Shown here one piece after another: positions 62,010 through 64,000 of a stretch of DNA of 64,000 nt. A program made the position numbers and the translations under genes. Source of the stretch: an uncultured Bacteroidota bacterium (lineage in GTDB: Bacteria > Bacteroidota > Bacteroidia > Chitinophagales > Chitinophagaceae); NCBI GenBank assembly GCA_903835005.1, contig CAILLK010000042.1, forward strand, positions 1 through 64,000, in the 5' to 3' direction. Under the pieces are notes generated by a model. The model did no database searches and had not been told where the DNA came from. It saw only the letters and a program-made list of their open reading frames with translations. Position 1 is the stretch's first letter. Every line of letters begins with the position of its first letter.

Positions 62010-62055
62010 TAAAAATAATCCGCTGCATCATAAGATTTAAGAAACAGCGGATTAT
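62010..62055 (-). terminator. Terminator after hppD
   Basis: An 11-bp stem ATAATCCGCTG/CAGCGGATTAT with a 19-base loop is followed on the minus strand by a T-rich tail. It starts 12 bases after the hppD stop. Confidence 0.75.
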
Positions 62056-62066
62056 CATTCCGTGAA

Positions 62067-63197
62067 CTATAAATTTCCTCTCTTAGCCTGCTCTCTTTCT
62101 ATTGATTCAAACAGTGCCTTAAAATTTCCTGCCCCAAAACTCTGAGCTCCTTTACGCTGAATGATTTCAAAGAAAAGTGTCGGGCGGTCTTCAACCGGTT
62201 TGGTAAATAACTGCAGCAGGTACCCTTCTTCATCACAATCTACCAGAATGCCCAGTTCCTGCAACGGTGCAATATCCTCATCAATTTTACCTACACGGTT
62301 GGGTAGGTCTTCGTAATAGGCGTTTGGCGGTGCATCCAGAAATTCCACTCCCCTGCTCATTAATTCCTTCACTGTTGCCACTATATCATGAGTAGCCACT
62401 GCTATGTGCTGCACTCCCTCACCCTCATAAAAATCCAGGTATTCTTCAATCTGAGATTTCTTTTTACCTTCTGCTGGCTCATTGATCGGGAATTTCACAT
62501 AGCCGTTGCCATTGCTCATTACCTTACTCATCAGTGCCGAATATTCGGTATTGATCTGCTTGTCATCAAATGAAAGAATATTCACAAAGCCCATTACATC
62601 TTCATACCATTTTATGGTTGGGTTCATCCGTCCCCAGCCCACATTGCCTACACAATGGTCGATATACAGCAACCCTGCATCGGTTGGATTATAACTGCTT
62701 TTCCAGGCCTTATATCCCGGCAGAAAGAGGCCTGTATAATTTTTCCGTTCCACAAACAGATGCACGGTTTCCCCGTATGTATATATGCCGCTCATACGCA
62801 CTTCGCCATCACTATCTTTAATGGTTACCGGCTCCATATACACTTTCGCCCCCCTACTCACTGTTTCTTCAAATGATTTGTAAGCATCATCTACCCAAAG
62901 CGCCAGGATCTTCACCCCGTCGCCATGAATTTTTATGTGCTCAGTGATAGCGCTTTTTGAATTCAAAGGTGAAGTCAGCACAAGCCTTATCTTTCCTTGC
63001 TGCAATACATAGGAAGCCCTGTCTTTTACACCGGTTTCAGGCCCTGCATATGCCAGCGACTGGAACCCGAAAGCGGTTTTATAAAAATGTGCGGCCTGCT
63101 TGGCATTGCCCACATATAATTCTATATGGTCTGTACCATTTATCGGCAAAAAATCCTTTGCCTGGGTCATCTTCTGACTTACTGTGAGTGTTTCCAT
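62067..63197 (-). CDS. hppD: 4-hydroxyphenylpyruvate dioxygenase
   Basis: 376 residues, two vicinal-oxygen-chelate halves. Metal ligands are the His in YIDHCVGNVGWGRM (~180), the His in GEGVQHIAVAT (~259) and the Glu in FFEIIQRKGAQSFG (~340); the last is also the C-terminal signature. It turns 4-hydroxyphenylpyruvate into homogentisate in tyrosine breakdown. The next enzyme of the path, HmgA, is encoded just upstream on the same strand with ~70 bases between, so the two probably form one operon with hppD second. Confidence 0.96.
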   Translation of the reverse strand: METLTVSQKMTQAKDFLPINGTDHIELYVGNAKQAAHFYKTAFGFQSLAYAGPETGVKDRASYVLQQGKIRLVLTSPLNSKSAITEHIKIHGDGVKILALWVDDAYKSFEETVSRGAKVYMEPVTIKDSDGEVRMSGIYTYGETVHLFVERKNYTGLFLPGYKAWKSSYNPTDAGLLYIDHCVGNVGWGRMNPTIKWYEDVMGFVNILSFDDKQINTEYSALMSKVMSNGNGYVKFPINEPAEGKKKSQIEEYLDFYEGEGVQHIAVATHDIVATVKELMSRGVEFLDAPPNAYYEDLPNRVGKIDEDIAPLQELGILVDCDEEGYLLQLFTKPVEDRPTLFFEIIQRKGAQSFGAGNFKALFESIEREQAKRGNL

Positions 63198-63267
63198 AAA
63201 ATATTAATTCAAGTAAAGAATATTAAAACAATTGTGCCAAATCACAAATTCCAAATCCCAGCAAAAC

Positions 63268-64000
63268 CTACTCTATCCAGCTATATACATAGCTGTCATC
63301 TTCTATACCCAAGGCATCCTTAGTCAGAATAAGCGGATGAAAAGTATCTACCATTACAGCCAGTTCCTTGGTTTCCTTTTTTCCTATACTTTTCTCCACA
63401 GTTCCGGGGTGTGGTCCATGAGGTATTCCGGCTGGGTGAAGCGTAATCATACCCCGCTCCACATGCTTGCGGCTCATAAAGTCGCCGTCCACATAATACA
63501 GCACTTCGTCGCTGTCTATATTGCTGTGATTATAGGGTGCAGGTATGGAATGTGGATGATAATCATAAAGCCGTGGCACAAACGAACAGATCACAAAATT
63601 ATGTGCATCAAATGTCTGGTGTACCGGAGGCGGCTGATGTACCCGGCCGGTAATAGGTTCAAAATCGTGAATACTCAAAGCATAAGGATATTCGCATCCA
63701 TCCCATCCCACCACGTCAAACGGATGATGACCATACCATATCGGATACAAAAATCCCTTCTTTTTTACCTGTATCAGGTATTCTCCCTTCTGGTCTACAG
63801 GGTTAAGATCAGTTGGCAACCTCAGATCACGTTCGCAATAAGGCGAATTTTCGAGCAACTGCCCGTATTTGCTAAGGTATCGTTTGGGAAATGTTACCGG
63901 ACTGAAAGCCTCAATGATAAACAACCTGTTGTCCTCCCGGTCAAATTCAATCTGGTAAATTGTTCCCCTGGGCACTACTACATAATCTCCATACCCGAAA
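63268..64000 (-). CDS. hmgA: Homogentisate 1,2-dioxygenase, C-terminal part (partial)
   Basis: The frame is open to the window end; the GTG at 63975 taken as start in the track is an internal Val codon (GYGDYVVVPRGT). The visible ~243 residues hold the iron ligands: His and Glu in YNHSNIDSDEVLYYVDGDF, and a His in TLHPAGIPHGPHPG. It opens the homogentisate ring to maleylacetoacetate, directly after the HppD step. It is missing roughly the first 140-150 residues of a ~385-residue bacteroidal enzyme. Confidence 0.94.
   Translation of the reverse strand, partial: FGYGDYVVVPRGTIYQIEFDREDNRLFIIEAFSPVTFPKRYLSKYGQLLENSPYCERDLRLPTDLNPVDQKGEYLIQVKKKGFLYPIWYGHHPFDVVGWDGCEYPYALSIHDFEPITGRVHQPPPVHQTFDAHNFVICSFVPRLYDYHPHSIPAPYNHSNIDSDEVLYYVDGDFMSRKHVERGMITLHPAGIPHGPHPGTVEKSIGKKETKELAVMVDTFHPLILTKDALGIEDDSYVYSWIE

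Overview
The window looks like a chromosome segment of a Bacteroidota bacterium, most likely of the Chitinophagales/Sphingobacteriales type. The support is direct: four proteins carry or resemble type IX secretion (T9SS) surface-protein features, there is a GLPGLI protein beside a carboxypeptidase-regulatory-like outer-membrane receptor, start sites often lack Shine-Dalgarno sequences, and several upstream regions carry the Bacteroidota -7 promoter motif TAnnTTTG.

Region 1 (about 1-22,400) reads as an integrated accessory element whose left end lies outside the window. It holds the 3' end of a VirD4/HerA-like ATPase, a membrane protein, a giant 2,598-residue T9SS-exported lipase-like repeat protein, an OmpA-family outer-membrane protein, an NHL-propeller T9SS protein, a second VirD4/HerA-like ATPase with a nuclease-like C-terminus preceded by a membrane-anchored partner, a group of small membrane proteins including an LRAT/NlpC-like one, a DUF6602-type nuclease-like protein, and a large serine recombinase. 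The recombinase is followed by about 760 noncoding bases rich in palindromes and TGTGCAA motifs, a plausible attachment-end region.

Region 2 (22,454-40,182) is mostly core genome: photolyase, mannose-1-phosphate guanylyltransferase, NfuA-like Fe-S scaffold, a BamA-like outer-membrane protein, a GH3-family enzyme, rplU-rpmA followed by a lysine/alanine-rich histone-H1-like gene, an outer-membrane receptor/GLPGLI pair, an OstA (LptA-like) protein, an MCE/MlaD protein, a glycosyltransferase, and tRNA-Trp-secE-nusG. The usual ribosomal protein genes do not follow nusG.

Region 3 (40,480-41,690) is a small cassette beside tRNA-Arg. It contains a C-type-lectin-like (DUF1566) protein whose last 40 codons look like a diversity-generating-retroelement variable repeat, then a hairpin, then a truncated avd gene. 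The cassette is bounded on its far side by a partial copy of the tRNA 3' end. No reverse transcriptase or template repeat is visible, so it looks like an orphan or remote target of a diversity-generating retroelement (DGR).

Region 4 (41,742-47,833) is a two-gene Fe-S oxidoreductase locus split by a Septu-like PtuA (ATPase) / PtuB (HNH nuclease) defence pair, then a lipoprotein. Region 5 (47,848-56,942) is an exopolysaccharide cluster on the minus strand: a WbuB-like glycosyltransferase, heparinase-like protein, PAS histidine kinase, WecB epimerase and bi-domain oxidoreductase. Region 6 (57,105-64,000) holds a T9SS Ig-repeat adhesin, an FlbD-like small protein, and hppD and hmgA of tyrosine catabolism. 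Scattered through the window are short tandem heptad (AGTCnnT) and octad (TGTGnAAA) repeats, one of which has been absorbed into the OstA coding sequence.

All calls are from reading the sequence and from family knowledge. No database search was run.
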